The notes beneath the pieces were generated by a model, which saw only the letters and a list, made by a program, of their open reading frames with translations, did not search any database and was not told where the DNA came from. 53,185 bases of DNA from Pelagibacterium sp. (GTDB lineage Bacteria > Pseudomonadota > Alphaproteobacteria > Rhizobiales > Devosiaceae). Position 1 is the first letter of the stretch; the number at the start of each line of letters is the position of its first letter. The stretch is taken from contig PBNW01000027.1 in the NCBI GenBank assembly GCA_002723255.1, forward strand, positions 1 through 53,185, given 5' to 3'. Below, one piece after another: positions 32,131 to 40,669 of the stretch. Made by a program: the position numbers and the translations under genes.

Positions 32131-32880
32131 ATGCTGTCCATCGAACCGCTCAATCAAGCCGATATCCCTGTTACAGCCAGCCTGCATCGCGACAATCTGC
32201 GTCTTGGGCTTTTTCCCAAGCTCGGCCGGCATTTCCTTGGCCTCTATCAGCAAAGTTTCGCCAGTTCGCCCTATGGAATCGCGCTGGTGGCCCGCGACGA
32301 GGGCACTGTAGTGGGGGCCCTGTTCGGCACCACTTCGAATGCCGAACACTACCGCTGGGTTACCCGTAATTTCGGCTCGAAACTCGCGCTGGCTGGATGC
32401 AGTGCCATGCTCACCCGCCCTCAGGTCGCTCTCGATTTTGCCTGCACCCGCGCCGGACGTTACGCCAAGGGCATCGCCCGCCACGTGGGGCTCACCCCAT
32501 CGGGTTCGAGCGGACCCAAAGCCACCTCGCGACCGGTTTCTGTGCTGAGCCATATCGTGACCGACGTCAATGCGCGCCGCCGCGGCGTTGGACGCCGGCT
32601 GATCCAGGGCTTCGCCAGCCACGCAACCTTGCTGGGAATCCATCGGGCTCTGCTGGTCACCGAGGAGGGTGGACTGGGCACACCGTTTTTTGAAAGACTG
32701 GGCTGCCGGCTGGTTGGACAGCATAAGAGCCAGGACGGCGCCACGCTGAGGGAATACAGGCTGATATTTGATGAGGAAGGCGCTTATGAGGATAGGGATG
32801 GCGGTCGGGTCGCTTACACTGTTGTGCGCGCTTATCCAAAACGGCTGGGCCCAGCTTCCACCCGTCCCCAACGCCCCTGA
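32131..32880 (+). CDS. GNAT-family N-acetyltransferase, 3' end overlapping the next gene
   Basis: A 249-aa protein with a GNAT core: SHIVTDVNARRRGVGRRLIQ is the acetyl-CoA loop (R-R-x-G-V-G/A-R-R-L), followed by ALLVTEEGGLGTPFFERLGC. The family fold is complete at about REYRLIF (residue 213); the last 35 residues are charged, of odd composition, and run out of frame through the first 95 bases of the next gene. The native stop has probably been lost or the tail is genuine. The substrate is unknown. Confidence 0.8.
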   Translation: MLSIEPLNQADIPVTASLHRDNLRLGLFPKLGRHFLGLYQQSFASSPYGIALVARDEGTVVGALFGTTSNAEHYRWVTRNFGSKLALAGCSAMLTRPQVALDFACTRAGRYAKGIARHVGLTPSGSSGPKATSRPVSVLSHIVTDVNARRRGVGRRLIQGFASHATLLGIHRALLVTEEGGLGTPFFERLGCRLVGQHKSQDGATLREYRLIFDEEGAYEDRDGGRVAYTVVRAYPKRLGPASTRPQRP

Positions 32881-33721
32881 TATCGTCAACCCGGCCACCC
32901 ATCAGAACGGAGCCGAACCACTTTCCCAAAACGAGACCCATCCCAACGCCAAGCGTCTGGCGAGCCAGGTTGCGCTGGCGCTGACCACTTACTCCCAAAC
33001 AGAAACCGCTGAACAGATCGCTCGACGGCTCGACTTCGCGGGTTCCGAAGCAAAGGAACTGGCGGCCACATTCCACATCCCCGGGGCGTGGTCGAAGGGA
33101 CGGATCATCTATCCCCAGCTCGGTGGTCTGGGCGCCAACTCCGCCTCGGTCATGGTGGTCGTCGAACAGATGGTTGGCACATCCGAGGACATTCGGGTGT
33201 TCATACGAACCCTTGATGTCAGATTGGCGCTGTCCGATGGGATTTGGCGCTTTGCCGATCTCGCTTCCATCGGCGGCACGCTGATTACTGAGCCCGCCCC
33301 GCCCTCGCCTCAGGCTCTCGCAGTTCTCAACGATCCTCGGATCGAAATGCCGGATTCGGCCCGTTGGGACATTCTGTCAGGCAGTATTTCCCAGAACCTG
33401 CTCGCCGTCATGGCGCGCCTTGCCGAACGGTTCCCTTTCGGCGTGGTTACACTTTCGCAGGGCCATCCCTATGAGGTGTTCGGGACCGACCGGCAATCCG
33501 ATCACACAAGGGGGCGGGCCGTCGATATATACAGGCTCGGCGACACTCTGGTCATCGACGGCAGAGCGGACGGATCGGCGGTCCATCAGACGGTGCAGTG
33601 GCTCTACCAGCAGCCCGAAATCCGTCAGATCGGCTCACCCTGGGCCCTTGACGGCGTCGGCGGCAAATCATTCACCGACGGGCTGCACCAGGACCATCTG
33701 CACATCGCAGTCGCACAATGA
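32786..33721 (+). CDS. Exported LAS-type (M15-like) peptidase candidate
   Basis: A 311-aa protein starting at ATG 32786 behind a good AGGAAGG site. Residues 1-23 are a signal peptide ending NGWAQ. The C-terminal part contains SDHTRGRAVD (residues 238-247), the SxHxxGxAxD zinc motif of LAS-type D-Ala-D-Ala peptidases, and DHLHIAVAQ at the very end gives the HxH (His304, His306). I see no clear catalytic Glu/Asp general base in the usual place, so activity is not certain. The middle has no known domain. It overlaps the acetyltransferase gene by 95 bases and is probably cotranslated with it. Confidence 0.75.
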   Translation: MRIGMAVGSLTLLCALIQNGWAQLPPVPNAPDIVNPATHQNGAEPLSQNETHPNAKRLASQVALALTTYSQTETAEQIARRLDFAGSEAKELAATFHIPGAWSKGRIIYPQLGGLGANSASVMVVVEQMVGTSEDIRVFIRTLDVRLALSDGIWRFADLASIGGTLITEPAPPSPQALAVLNDPRIEMPDSARWDILSGSISQNLLAVMARLAERFPFGVVTLSQGHPYEVFGTDRQSDHTRGRAVDIYRLGDTLVIDGRADGSAVHQTVQWLYQQPEIRQIGSPWALDGVGGKSFTDGLHQDHLHIAVAQ

Positions 33722-33728
33722 GCAAGGA

Positions 33729-34130
33729 TCAGGCCCGCCGGCGCTCGGGCTGTATGGCGGCCCCATCTTGGGCGCGATCATAATGGATACGCGCCCGCGC
33801 CACTTGATCCTGATGTTCTGCCGCCCAGTCCCAAAGCGCCCCAATCGGCCCCGTCAGCGTACGACCCATTTCGGTCAACGTATATTCCACCCGGGGTGGA
33901 ATTTCCGCATAGACGGTGCGCGTCACAAGCCCGTCACGTTCAAGATTGCGGAGGGTAAGCGTGAGCATGCGCTGGGATACCCCGTCAATGGCCCTACGCA
34001 GTTCGGAAAACCGCATGGTGCCGCCCTTGAGCCTGCCCACCACCATGACGCTCCACTTGTCGCCAATCCGGTTGAGGATATCGCCCATCGCCGTGCAAAC
34101 CGTTGCTTCATCAGGCTCGATACCGGCCAT
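33729..34130 (-). CDS. HxlR-family transcriptional regulator
   Basis: A 133-aa winged-helix protein starting MAGIEPDEATVC at 34130. The HxlR core is present: GDKWSVMVVGRLKGGTMRFS, ELRRAIDGVSQRMLTLTLRN, LERDGLVTRTVY and PPRVEYTLTEMGRTL. The conserved N-terminal Cys of the family is in ATVC and may sense oxidants or electrophiles. It is convergent with the peptidase gene and divergent from the D,D-carboxypeptidase gene. Its target is unknown. Confidence 0.9.
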   Translation of the reverse strand: MAGIEPDEATVCTAMGDILNRIGDKWSVMVVGRLKGGTMRFSELRRAIDGVSQRMLTLTLRNLERDGLVTRTVYAEIPPRVEYTLTEMGRTLTGPIGALWDWAAEHQDQVARARIHYDRAQDGAAIQPERRRA

Positions 34131-34305
34131 TGCAGCATACCTCTGAGATTGAATTAGGTTACATATATTCCTCTTGGTTACCAATGGGAACCCTTGACCC
34201 AAAAGCCTTGCCCCGGCCAAATTGCCCAAAGAAGGCTTGCGGGCATTGTTTGGCCAAATTTGCCCTGTTATGGATCGGCCCGATGATTAACGAAACGGTA
34301 ACGGA

Positions 34306-35448
34306 GTGAGCGCGGTGCAGTCTGTCCAGCGGTTGCTGTCCATTTGCGTCCTGGTTCTCGGCATCCTTGCTGCCACCCTGTCTTCAGCACTCGCGCTGCC
34401 GCAATTGCTCATAGATATGCGCACCAATGAGGTGCTGTACGAAAACGAGGCCGGCATTCCTTGGCATCCTGCCTCCCTGACCAAGCTGATGACAGCGCTT
34501 ATCGCGTTCGAGGCCATCGAGACCGGACAGGCTTCGCTGTCCACGCCCGTCATAACCTCGGCAAACGCGCTTTCGGCGGCGCCCTCAAAGCTGGGCCTGC
34601 CCGAGGGGACCGCAATCACGCTCGAGGATGCGCTCTATATCCTGGTTGTAAAATCAGCCAATGACATCGCCGTCGCCATTGGCGAAACCATCGCTGGCAG
34701 CGAGCCAGCCTTCGTTGACATGATGAACGCCCGCGCAGCGATTATGGGGCTGACTGGCACCCATTTCGTCAATCCCCACGGCCTGCACGACCCAGCCCAG
34801 GTAACCACCGCGCGTGACATCGCCATGATCGCGCTGACCATCAGGGCGCGTTTCCCCCAGTATGATGCACTGTTTTCCACCCGCACCGTGGCGCTCGGCG
34901 ATTCACGGTCGCAGTCCAACAACGAGCTTCTGACCGGCTTTTCCGGCACCGATGGGATGAAGACCGGCTATGTCTGCGCGTCCGGGCTCAATATAGTGGC
35001 CACCGTAACCCGCGGCGGGCGGCAATTGATGGCCATAACCTTGGGGGCCAGTTCTTCACGCGAACGTGGCGAGATGACCGCCCAGATGCTGTTTTCGGGC
35101 TTTGCCGGTGGCTATCGCGGCACGGGCCGCACCGTTAACGCCGTCGTCAACCAGCCCGGTCTTTTGCCCGTCGACATGCGCACTGATATCTGCGGCACCA
35201 ATGCTTCGCAGTACACCGAGGAACGTGCCGAGATTTTTTCTGCCGGCCTTGATGGCCAGATTTCCTATCTCAACGACACCATAGTTCCGCCCACTCACAC
35301 CATTGCAACGCTTGGCCGGCTGGCCGACGTGCCTCTGCCCCGCCCCCGACCGGGAATACCTGACATCGCAGCTGGAAGTCCTGCCAATCAGAACCTTTCG
35401 GCCGGCTTTGGCGATTCCTCGATCGTGTCACTGACGCCCAATCCCTGA
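34306..35448 (+). CDS. D-alanyl-D-alanine carboxypeptidase, S11 family
   Basis: A 380-aa PBP5/6-type enzyme with a signal peptide (residues 1-30). The active site is Ser57-Leu-Thr-Lys60, with Ser117-Ala-Asn119 and Lys219-Thr-Gly221. It trims the terminal D-Ala from peptidoglycan stem peptides in the periplasm. The start is GTG 34306, five bases after AACGGA. No C-terminal amphipathic anchor is obvious. It ends four bases from the convergent TusA-like gene. Confidence 0.92.
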   Translation: MSAVQSVQRLLSICVLVLGILAATLSSALALPQLLIDMRTNEVLYENEAGIPWHPASLTKLMTALIAFEAIETGQASLSTPVITSANALSAAPSKLGLPEGTAITLEDALYILVVKSANDIAVAIGETIAGSEPAFVDMMNARAAIMGLTGTHFVNPHGLHDPAQVTTARDIAMIALTIRARFPQYDALFSTRTVALGDSRSQSNNELLTGFSGTDGMKTGYVCASGLNIVATVTRGGRQLMAITLGASSSRERGEMTAQMLFSGFAGGYRGTGRTVNAVVNQPGLLPVDMRTDICGTNASQYTEERAEIFSAGLDGQISYLNDTIVPPTHTIATLGRLADVPLPRPRPGIPDIAAGSPANQNLSAGFGDSSIVSLTPNP

Positions 35449-35452
35449 GGCT

Positions 35453-35686
35453 TCACCCCGCAATTGGGGACTTGATCACAGTAAACCGGACGGCCTTACC
35501 CTCCTCGCGCGTATCGAGTGCGTGTCCCTCCTGATGGCAATAGAGGGCGATATCGATCCGCGCGATGGGATCGGTCGCCAGCACCACAATCGTCTCGCCC
35601 GCTTTGGCGCGCGCCAGCGCCTTTTCGAGCTTGAGGACGGGCAGCGGACATTTGAGTCCACGCGCATCGACAACAGTATCGCCCAT
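35453..35686 (-). CDS. TusA-family sulfurtransferase
   Basis: A 77-aa protein with the hallmark VDARGLKCPLPVLKLEKAL (CPxP with the catalytic Cys) and the rest of the two-layer fold ending AVRFTVIKS. TusA-type proteins relay sulfur for tRNA thiolation or other pathways. ATG 35686 is chosen; GTG 35698 adds four residues. It lies alone and convergent with the carboxypeptidase. Confidence 0.88.
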   Translation of the reverse strand: MGDTVVDARGLKCPLPVLKLEKALARAKAGETIVVLATDPIARIDIALYCHQEGHALDTREEGKAVRFTVIKSPIAG

Positions 35687-35813
35687 ATCTTTATTCACCG
35701 AGAAACGAGTACACGGGCAAAGCGGCTACACCCCAAGAACCCGTCAATTACAAACGTCAATGTTTATTAAGGATTAATACTGTAAGGTATTTCCCTCTTG
35801 GGGGAGCATTGCG

Positions 35814-36485
35814 ATGACACAGGTGAAACGGGCCGACGCCCGCACGAGCCGGCCCCGGTTGGATGACCGCCTTCGGCTTATGACCAATATGCCGGGACGA
35901 TACCACCTCGAAAAGTGGCCCAGCACAAATGATAAGAAATCCTATTTCGCTTGTCGCGTGCAACGGATTTCACCAATGACCATGTCCGTTGCCGCCCCGA
36001 TCGGCGGCGATGTGGGGGATTGGGTGACGGCCCATTTCGAGGAGTTCGGTGTGCTGCGCGGCCAGATCGCCCGCCCCATGGGCTTTGGCTTTACAATGTC
36101 GCTCGATATGACCGATGAGGAACGCGAGCGCCTCGCCTCGCACGTCCAATGGCTTGAGCAGCACAAGAATTACGAGGTTTCCGAGAACCGCCGCTACCGG
36201 CGCGTCACGCCCAAGGACCCCCAGTCAACCATCATTCTGGCCGATGGAACGATGATCGATTGTTTCGTGATCGATATTTCGATGACCGGAGCCGCCATCT
36301 CTGCCGATCTCGGTGTCGAAATCGGTATGCCGATGGCGCTGGGTACCGTGGTCGGGCGCGTCGTGCGCATGCTCGACCCCGGCTTTGCCATCGAATTTCT
36401 GACCCGCGTCGATTACGACAGTCTCGAGCACAAACTCATCTGTCCCCGCGCCGAACTGCGCAAGCGCCTGCTGGAAGAGGCTTAG
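35814..36485 (+). CDS. PilZ-domain protein with a possible second PilZ-like repeat
   Basis: A 223-aa protein. The C-terminal PilZ domain (about 120-215) has the RRYRR site and, after the strand, DISMTGAAIS (the D/NxSxxG motif), so it should bind c-di-GMP. The N-terminal half (FACRVQRISPMTMSVAAPIG ... VLRGQIARPMGFGFTMSLDM) has the same strand order without the motif and looks like a degenerate PilZ repeat. The ATG follows GGGGGAG. It is monocistronic and convergent with the CAP gene. Confidence 0.88.
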   Translation: MTQVKRADARTSRPRLDDRLRLMTNMPGRYHLEKWPSTNDKKSYFACRVQRISPMTMSVAAPIGGDVGDWVTAHFEEFGVLRGQIARPMGFGFTMSLDMTDEERERLASHVQWLEQHKNYEVSENRRYRRVTPKDPQSTIILADGTMIDCFVIDISMTGAAISADLGVEIGMPMALGTVVGRVVRMLDPGFAIEFLTRVDYDSLEHKLICPRAELRKRLLEEA

Positions 36486-36488
36486 CCC

Positions 36489-36977
36489 CTACCGAGCCAA
36501 CAGCATCACCCAATGCGCGCCGTAGGCCGAATTCGGCTCGTACACGGCAGCGAACCCGGCGCGCCGCGCATCGCCCTGCGCCAGAACATCGGCATCGGCT
36601 GGACTGTTGCGCCACCCCGAAAACGTCTCGGCAAAATTGGTATAGCCCGCAGAAAGCCGCATATTGGTTGTGCCTGCCGGACGAGTTGGCGGGTTACCCG
36701 TGCTCGCATATTGCGCTGCAACACTCTGAGCCTGCGCATCGAGTGCCGGATCGGCGCTCAGCGGCGCGGCCCCGCGCACCGCGCGGTACTGGTTGATGAT
36801 CCCCAGCGCCGCCTGCCGATCCATCTGAGCGCCCGGCACATTGATCTGACCGACAAGGCCCGGCGCCAGCCCACCACCTGTCGAAGACGGCGCCCCTGAG
36901 CAGGCGGCAAGCCCGCCGACGCAGAAAAGGGCAAGCGCAATCGCGCTCAGTCGGGTAGGGGCGAGCTCAAGGGTCAT
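36489..36977 (-). CDS. CAP-domain lipoprotein
   Basis: A 162-aa protein starting at ATG 36977. The signal peptide ends in a GGLAACSG lipobox. The mature part is a small CAP/SCP domain: LGIINQYRAVRGAAPLSADP, LDAQAQSVAAQYA, a middle helix, and YGAHWVMLLAR at the end, where NFAETFSGW and the HW resemble the CAP metal-site region. Bacterial CAP proteins are exported and of unknown role. The frame extends upstream without a good start. Confidence 0.85.
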   Translation of the reverse strand: MTLELAPTRLSAIALALFCVGGLAACSGAPSSTGGGLAPGLVGQINVPGAQMDRQAALGIINQYRAVRGAAPLSADPALDAQAQSVAAQYASTGNPPTRPAGTTNMRLSAGYTNFAETFSGWRNSPADADVLAQGDARRAGFAAVYEPNSAYGAHWVMLLAR

Positions 36978-37166
36978 AGGTTCGGCCTCTCGGGTCTGGT
37001 CCAATAAAATATCTTGACGCCCTAAAAGCGCAACAAAGCCGCGAAATTGCGGCGCTTCCCTTACCGCGTCGTTAACCGTGCTCTCTCCTGCCCGAACCAA
37101 AGTCCCTCCGCCACGTTAACCATGCGCTCGATTGCCTGTGGCAAATGTTAACGAAACATTGCCAAC

Positions 37167-37181
37167 TGGCACGGCGATTGC
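37167..37181 (+). promoter_or_regulatory. Candidate sigma-54 promoter
   Basis: TGGCAC (37167-37172), five bases, TTGC (37178-37181): an exact match to the -24/-12 core with the correct 10-bp distance between GG and GC. It lies 76 bp before the GTG of the small gene at 37257. A chance match is possible. Confidence 0.4.
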
Positions 37182-37256
37182 GACTTCTGGGGGAGCAGGG
37201 CACTCGATGCGTGCCAGAACGGGACACATGTCCCACTTTGAAACGGAACCGCGCAA

Positions 37257-37514
37257 GTGGATACGAGCAAGCCAGAGAAACGGACGATTTCGGGACACCG
37301 CCTCCCGGTCAGCCTTTCCGTGCCGCGCGCCAGACCGTCCCTTGCCGGCTCGGCGCCGCAGGCGGCTTTTCTCGCCCAATTGATCGACTCCGCCCGCGCC
37401 AGTACACCGGCCTCGCCTTCACGCGAATCGCGCGCCAGCCAGTTCTATCGCGCCATCGAAACAAGCGATCTCAAACGCTTACCCATGGGCTACCGCAAAT
37501 CGGTTTCGGCCTGA
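37257..37514 (+). CDS. Small conserved-looking 85-aa protein
   Basis: I do not know its function. The part APQAAFLAQLIDSAR followed by a basic region and ASQFYRAIETSD resembles a family of short uncharacterised proteins in rhizobia (P-x-A-x-F-x-A-Q-L-I ... A-x-x-Y-x-A), so I favour this frame. The start is GTG 37257. It has no signal peptide or membrane segment. A second frame (37207-37383), with a stronger ribosome site, overlaps it. It sits downstream of a possible sigma-54 promoter and ends next to a convergent membrane protein gene. Confidence 0.6.
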   Translation: MDTSKPEKRTISGHRLPVSLSVPRARPSLAGSAPQAAFLAQLIDSARASTPASPSRESRASQFYRAIETSDLKRLPMGYRKSVSA

Positions 37515-37515
37515 C

Positions 37516-37920
37516 CTATTCGGTCCCGCCAAACTGCACGTCCCGCGCTGCGGCACGGATGGAAACGGTAAATCCGGCGATCACGTCGATCAGCGCCATG
37601 ACCATCAGGATGAAAAACACCGACGTCGCGGCGTAGCCCACCAGCAGAAATTCCACGAGACAGATCACAAACACTGCAGTCGAAAGCATGTGATCGACCA
37701 CCGAGGCATTGCCGAACCGTGTCGATTTGAGAATTTCGCCAAACAGCAGCACCAGCGAAACAAGCACGAAGACGTCCCCCACGCTCAACGCCCATACGCC
37801 GCCTGAGACCATGGAAATGGTCGCGAGCGGCGACATCCAGGCCGCACCGTCGGCAAAGCCGAACAGCGCCATCACATTGTAAACGATCAGGGGCAGTGCC
37901 AGGAGCGGCGGCATAAACAT
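37516..37920 (-). CDS. Uncharacterised four-helix membrane protein
   Basis: A 134-aa protein with four membrane helices (PLLALPLIVYNVMALFGF, VFVLVSLVLLFGEIL, AVFVICLVEFLLVGYA, VFFILMVMALIDVIAGFTV). I do not recognise a family with certainty. The start ATG 37920 is chosen; ATG 37950 adds ten residues. It is downstream of the fumC terminator on the same strand and may have its own promoter. Confidence 0.75.
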   Translation of the reverse strand: MFMPPLLALPLIVYNVMALFGFADGAAWMSPLATISMVSGGVWALSVGDVFVLVSLVLLFGEILKSTRFGNASVVDHMLSTAVFVICLVEFLLVGYAATSVFFILMVMALIDVIAGFTVSIRAAARDVQFGGTE

Positions 37921-37987
37921 CGATGGGTTCCGTCGGGCAGGTGGTCTCATGGGTGCGACCCTGCCTCAAAACCCCGATTTTGGCCAG

Positions 37988-38012
37988 AAAAAAGGCCGGT
38001 CACCGACCGGCC
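37988..38012 (-). terminator. Rho-independent terminator of fumC
   Basis: GGCCGGTC-GGT-GACCGGCC followed by TTTTTT, read on the minus strand, begins six bases after the fumC stop. Stem of eight GC-rich pairs. Confidence 0.92.
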
Positions 38013-38017
38013 CTACG

Positions 38018-39418
38018 TTACTTCTTGATGGTGATCGGCCCGACCATCTGCTCGGGCCGCACCTCGGCGTCGAACTCGTCACCGCTCAAAAGCCCCAGCG
38101 CAATGGCTTCCTCGCGCAAGGTCGTGCCGTTCTTGTGCGCCGTTTTGGCGATCTTAGCCGCGTTGTCGTAACCAATCTTGCGATTGAGTGCGGTCACCAG
38201 CATCAACGAATTGTTCAAATGCTCGTTGATCTTCTTGCGGTCCGGCTCAATGCCGATGGCGCAATTGTCGTTGAACGATTTGGCCGCGTCGGCCAAAAGC
38301 CTCACTGACTGGATGAAGTTGAACGCGATGACCGGCTTATAGACATTGAGCTCGAAATTGCCCTGGCTCGCCGCAAACCCAATGGTGGCGTCATTGCCCA
38401 TCACCTGCGCCACGACCATGGTCATGGCTTCAGACTGAGTCGGGTTGACCTTGCCCGGCATGATCGAGGAGCCGGGCTCGTTTTCGGGAATGGTGATCTC
38501 ACCCAGTCCCGAGCGCGGCCCAGAGGCCAGCCAGCGCACATCATTGGCGATTTTCATGAACGCAACCGCCAGTTGCTTTAATGCACCCGAAGCCCCGACG
38601 AACGCATCGTGCCCGGCCAGCACCGCAAACTTGTTGGGCGCCGTCACAAACTGATGCCCCGAAAGAGTCGAAATTTCCTCGGCCACCATGCGCGCATAGT
38701 CGGGGTGGGTGTTAAGCCCCGTCCCCACAGCTGTTCCCCCCAGCGCCAGTTCGCGCAATTGCGGCAAGCTCGCCTCAATGGCCTTGAGCGCCAGGTCGAT
38801 CTGCGCCACCCAGCCCGAAATTTCCTGCCCCAGCGTCAGAGGCGTCGCATCCTGAAGATGGGTGCGGCCGATCTTGACCACGTCCATGAACTCCTCGGAC
38901 TTTTTCGCCAGCGTGTCGCGCAGCAGCTTGACCTTGGCGAACAGCTTGTCCTCGACAATGGTCACCGCCGCGATATGCATGGCGGTGGGATAGGTGTCGT
39001 TGGAGCTTTGGCTCATATTAACATGGTCATTGGGGTGCACGGGCTTCTTGCTGCCCATCTCCCCGCCGGCCATTTCGATGGCGCGGTTGGAAATCACCTC
39101 GTTGACGTTCATGTTCGATTGGGTGCCGGACCCGGTCTGCCAGACAACCAGCGGAAAATGATCGTCGAGCTTACCGGAGATCACCTCATCGGCCGCCGCG
39201 ACCACGAGGTCGCGGGTCGTTTCGTCCATAAGCCCGAGTTTTGTATTGGTGACCGCCGCAGCCTTTTTCAGAGTTCCGAAGGCATGGACGATTTCGAGCG
39301 GCATCTTTTCGCCGCCGATATCGAAATTCATCAGCGAGCGTGCGGTCTGTGCCCCGTAATATTTCTCGTTTGGAACCTCGATAGGGCCCATAGAGTCGGT
39401 TTCAGTCCGCGTGCTCAT
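38018..39418 (-). CDS. fumC: Class II fumarate hydratase
   Basis: A 466-aa enzyme of the TCA cycle, converting fumarate to malate. The signature [16 protein letters not shown], the N-terminal [20 protein letters not shown] and [14 protein letters not shown] are those of iron-independent FumC. The start ATG 39418 follows GGAGGATTGTG; a GTG one codon earlier is possible. The gene has its own terminator, and the rpmF terminator lies just upstream, so it is a single transcript. Confidence 0.97.
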   Translation of the reverse strand: MSTRTETDSMGPIEVPNEKYYGAQTARSLMNFDIGGEKMPLEIVHAFGTLKKAAAVTNTKLGLMDETTRDLVVAAADEVISGKLDDHFPLVVWQTGSGTQSNMNVNEVISNRAIEMAGGEMGSKKPVHPNDHVNMSQSSNDTYPTAMHIAAVTIVEDKLFAKVKLLRDTLAKKSEEFMDVVKIGRTHLQDATPLTLGQEISGWVAQIDLALKAIEASLPQLRELALGGTAVGTGLNTHPDYARMVAEEISTLSGHQFVTAPNKFAVLAGHDAFVGASGALKQLAVAFMKIANDVRWLASGPRSGLGEITIPENEPGSSIMPGKVNPTQSEAMTMVVAQVMGNDATIGFAASQGNFELNVYKPVIAFNFIQSVRLLADAAKSFNDNCAIGIEPDRKKINEHLNNSLMLVTALNRKIGYDNAAKIAKTAHKNGTTLREEAIALGLLSGDEFDAEVRPEQMVGPITIKK

Positions 39419-39448
39419 CACAATCCTCCAGTGGCTGGGTACTGGCCA

Positions 39449-39482
39449 ATAAAAAGGCCAGTCCCTGTTTCAAGGACTGGCC
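39449..39482 (-). terminator. Rho-independent terminator of rpmF
   Basis: GGCCAGTCC-TTGAAACAG-GGACTGGCC followed by TTTTTATT on the minus strand, 62 bases after the rpmF stop. It separates rpmF from fumC. Confidence 0.9.
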
Positions 39483-39544
39483 GTATTCTGGACGGGCGAA
39501 CCCGTCAATGGCGCTTTGGTCTAAAGCACCAGAGCTTTAAGCAA

Positions 39545-39727
39545 TCAGTTGCCCTTGGGCTCAAGAATCTGACGGCCGCGATACATGCCGGACTTCAGAT
39601 CGACATGGTGCGGACGGCGAAGCTCGCCGCTGTCCTTGTCTTCAACATAAGCTGCGCCCTTGAGCGCATCGGCCGAACGGCGGAACCCGCGCTTCATCGG
39701 CGTCGTCTTCCTTTTGGGGACTGCCAT
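39545..39727 (-). CDS. rpmF: 50S ribosomal protein L32
   Basis: A 60-aa basic protein, [20 protein letters not shown], typical of L32. Alphaproteobacterial L32 lacks the zinc cysteines, as here. It is a structural protein of the large ribosomal subunit. It lies between mtgA and fumC with its own terminator. Confidence 0.97.
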   Translation of the reverse strand: MAVPKRKTTPMKRGFRRSADALKGAAYVEDKDSGELRRPHHVDLKSGMYRGRQILEPKGN

Positions 39728-39883
39728 TTGACTACTCCATTTTCATGCTGCGTGCCCTGCTCAGGCAATAGAACTCTGCCGCGCCGGCCACGCCAAAACC
39801 GTTTTACCCTATTGGGATCGTGGCGCTCTATACAGGATCACCGGGGCCTTGGCTAGTCTGTCGGTCAGGAAAATCGCACGCTT

Positions 39884-40597
39884 TCATAGCGCCGGTGCCC
39901 CGTCGAACAGACACTCGGCCTGCGATGAAAACCGCTGCACTCTCACTTCGACAATTCCGGCCGTCCGAACCAGCCCCGACGTCGGGTTGCCGGGCCGCCG
40001 CACATGTGGATTGGGCAGCGTCACCACAAGTAGCGTGGCGCGCTGCCATGAAAAACTTTCAGCGCTTGTCCCAAACGCCGCCTGCGCTCCTGCCTCCACG
40101 CCGAACTCCCCGTTGGGGCCCCATTCTGCGATATTGAGATAGATCTCCATGATCCGCTGCTTGGGCAACACAAGATCGATGTACATGGCCAGCGGCACCT
40201 CGAGCGCTTTGCGCACCACAGAGCGCGAATTGGTCAGAAACAGGTTCCGCGCCACCTGCATGGTGATGGTCGACGCCCCCCGGGCCTCGCGTCCAGCCAG
40301 AAATTTGTCGATCTCGGTTCGCAGTGCTGCGACATTGACCCCGTGATGAGTGCAGAACTGCCAGTCTTCAGAGAGGACCACCGACGTTTTGAGCCTGTCG
40401 GAAATCTCGTCGAGATCGCGCCATATGCGCGTCACGGGCTGGCCGGTGACATATCGGCCGATCATCAGCGTGGAAACCGGCGGCACCACCCAATAGAGTG
40501 GCACCAGCACCAGCGGAATGGCCACCAGCGCCGCGGCCAGCACCAGCGGCACCGCCACCCAGGATTTCCAGCCCCGCCTTTTCCGCCGTCTGGCCAA
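39884..40597 (-). CDS. mtgA: Monofunctional peptidoglycan glycosyltransferase
   Basis: A 237-aa membrane-anchored glycosyltransferase (GT51). After a basic N-terminus and one membrane helix (VPLVLAAALVAIPLVLVPLY) come SEDWQFCTHHGV (catalytic Glu region), RGASTITMQVARNLFL and QRIMEIYLNIAEWGP, the MtgA landmarks. It polymerises lipid II glycan strands in the periplasm. It is divergent from ispA with a 72-bp gap. Confidence 0.93.
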   Translation of the reverse strand: MARRRKRRGWKSWVAVPLVLAAALVAIPLVLVPLYWVVPPVSTLMIGRYVTGQPVTRIWRDLDEISDRLKTSVVLSEDWQFCTHHGVNVAALRTEIDKFLAGREARGASTITMQVARNLFLTNSRSVVRKALEVPLAMYIDLVLPKQRIMEIYLNIAEWGPNGEFGVEAGAQAAFGTSAESFSWQRATLLVVTLPNPHVRRPGNPTSGLVRTAGIVEVRVQRFSSQAECLFDGAPAL

Positions 40598-40669
40598 ATG
40601 TCGCCTCCCGGTTCAGTCGCAAACGAGCGCGCTTGTAGAATGGACACGGAGGCTTTAGCAAATCTTGCC

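Noticed and set aside
40343..40669. A long N-terminal extension of ispA
   Set aside because: It runs through the divergent mtgA gene in a low-complexity His/Arg/Gln-rich frame.
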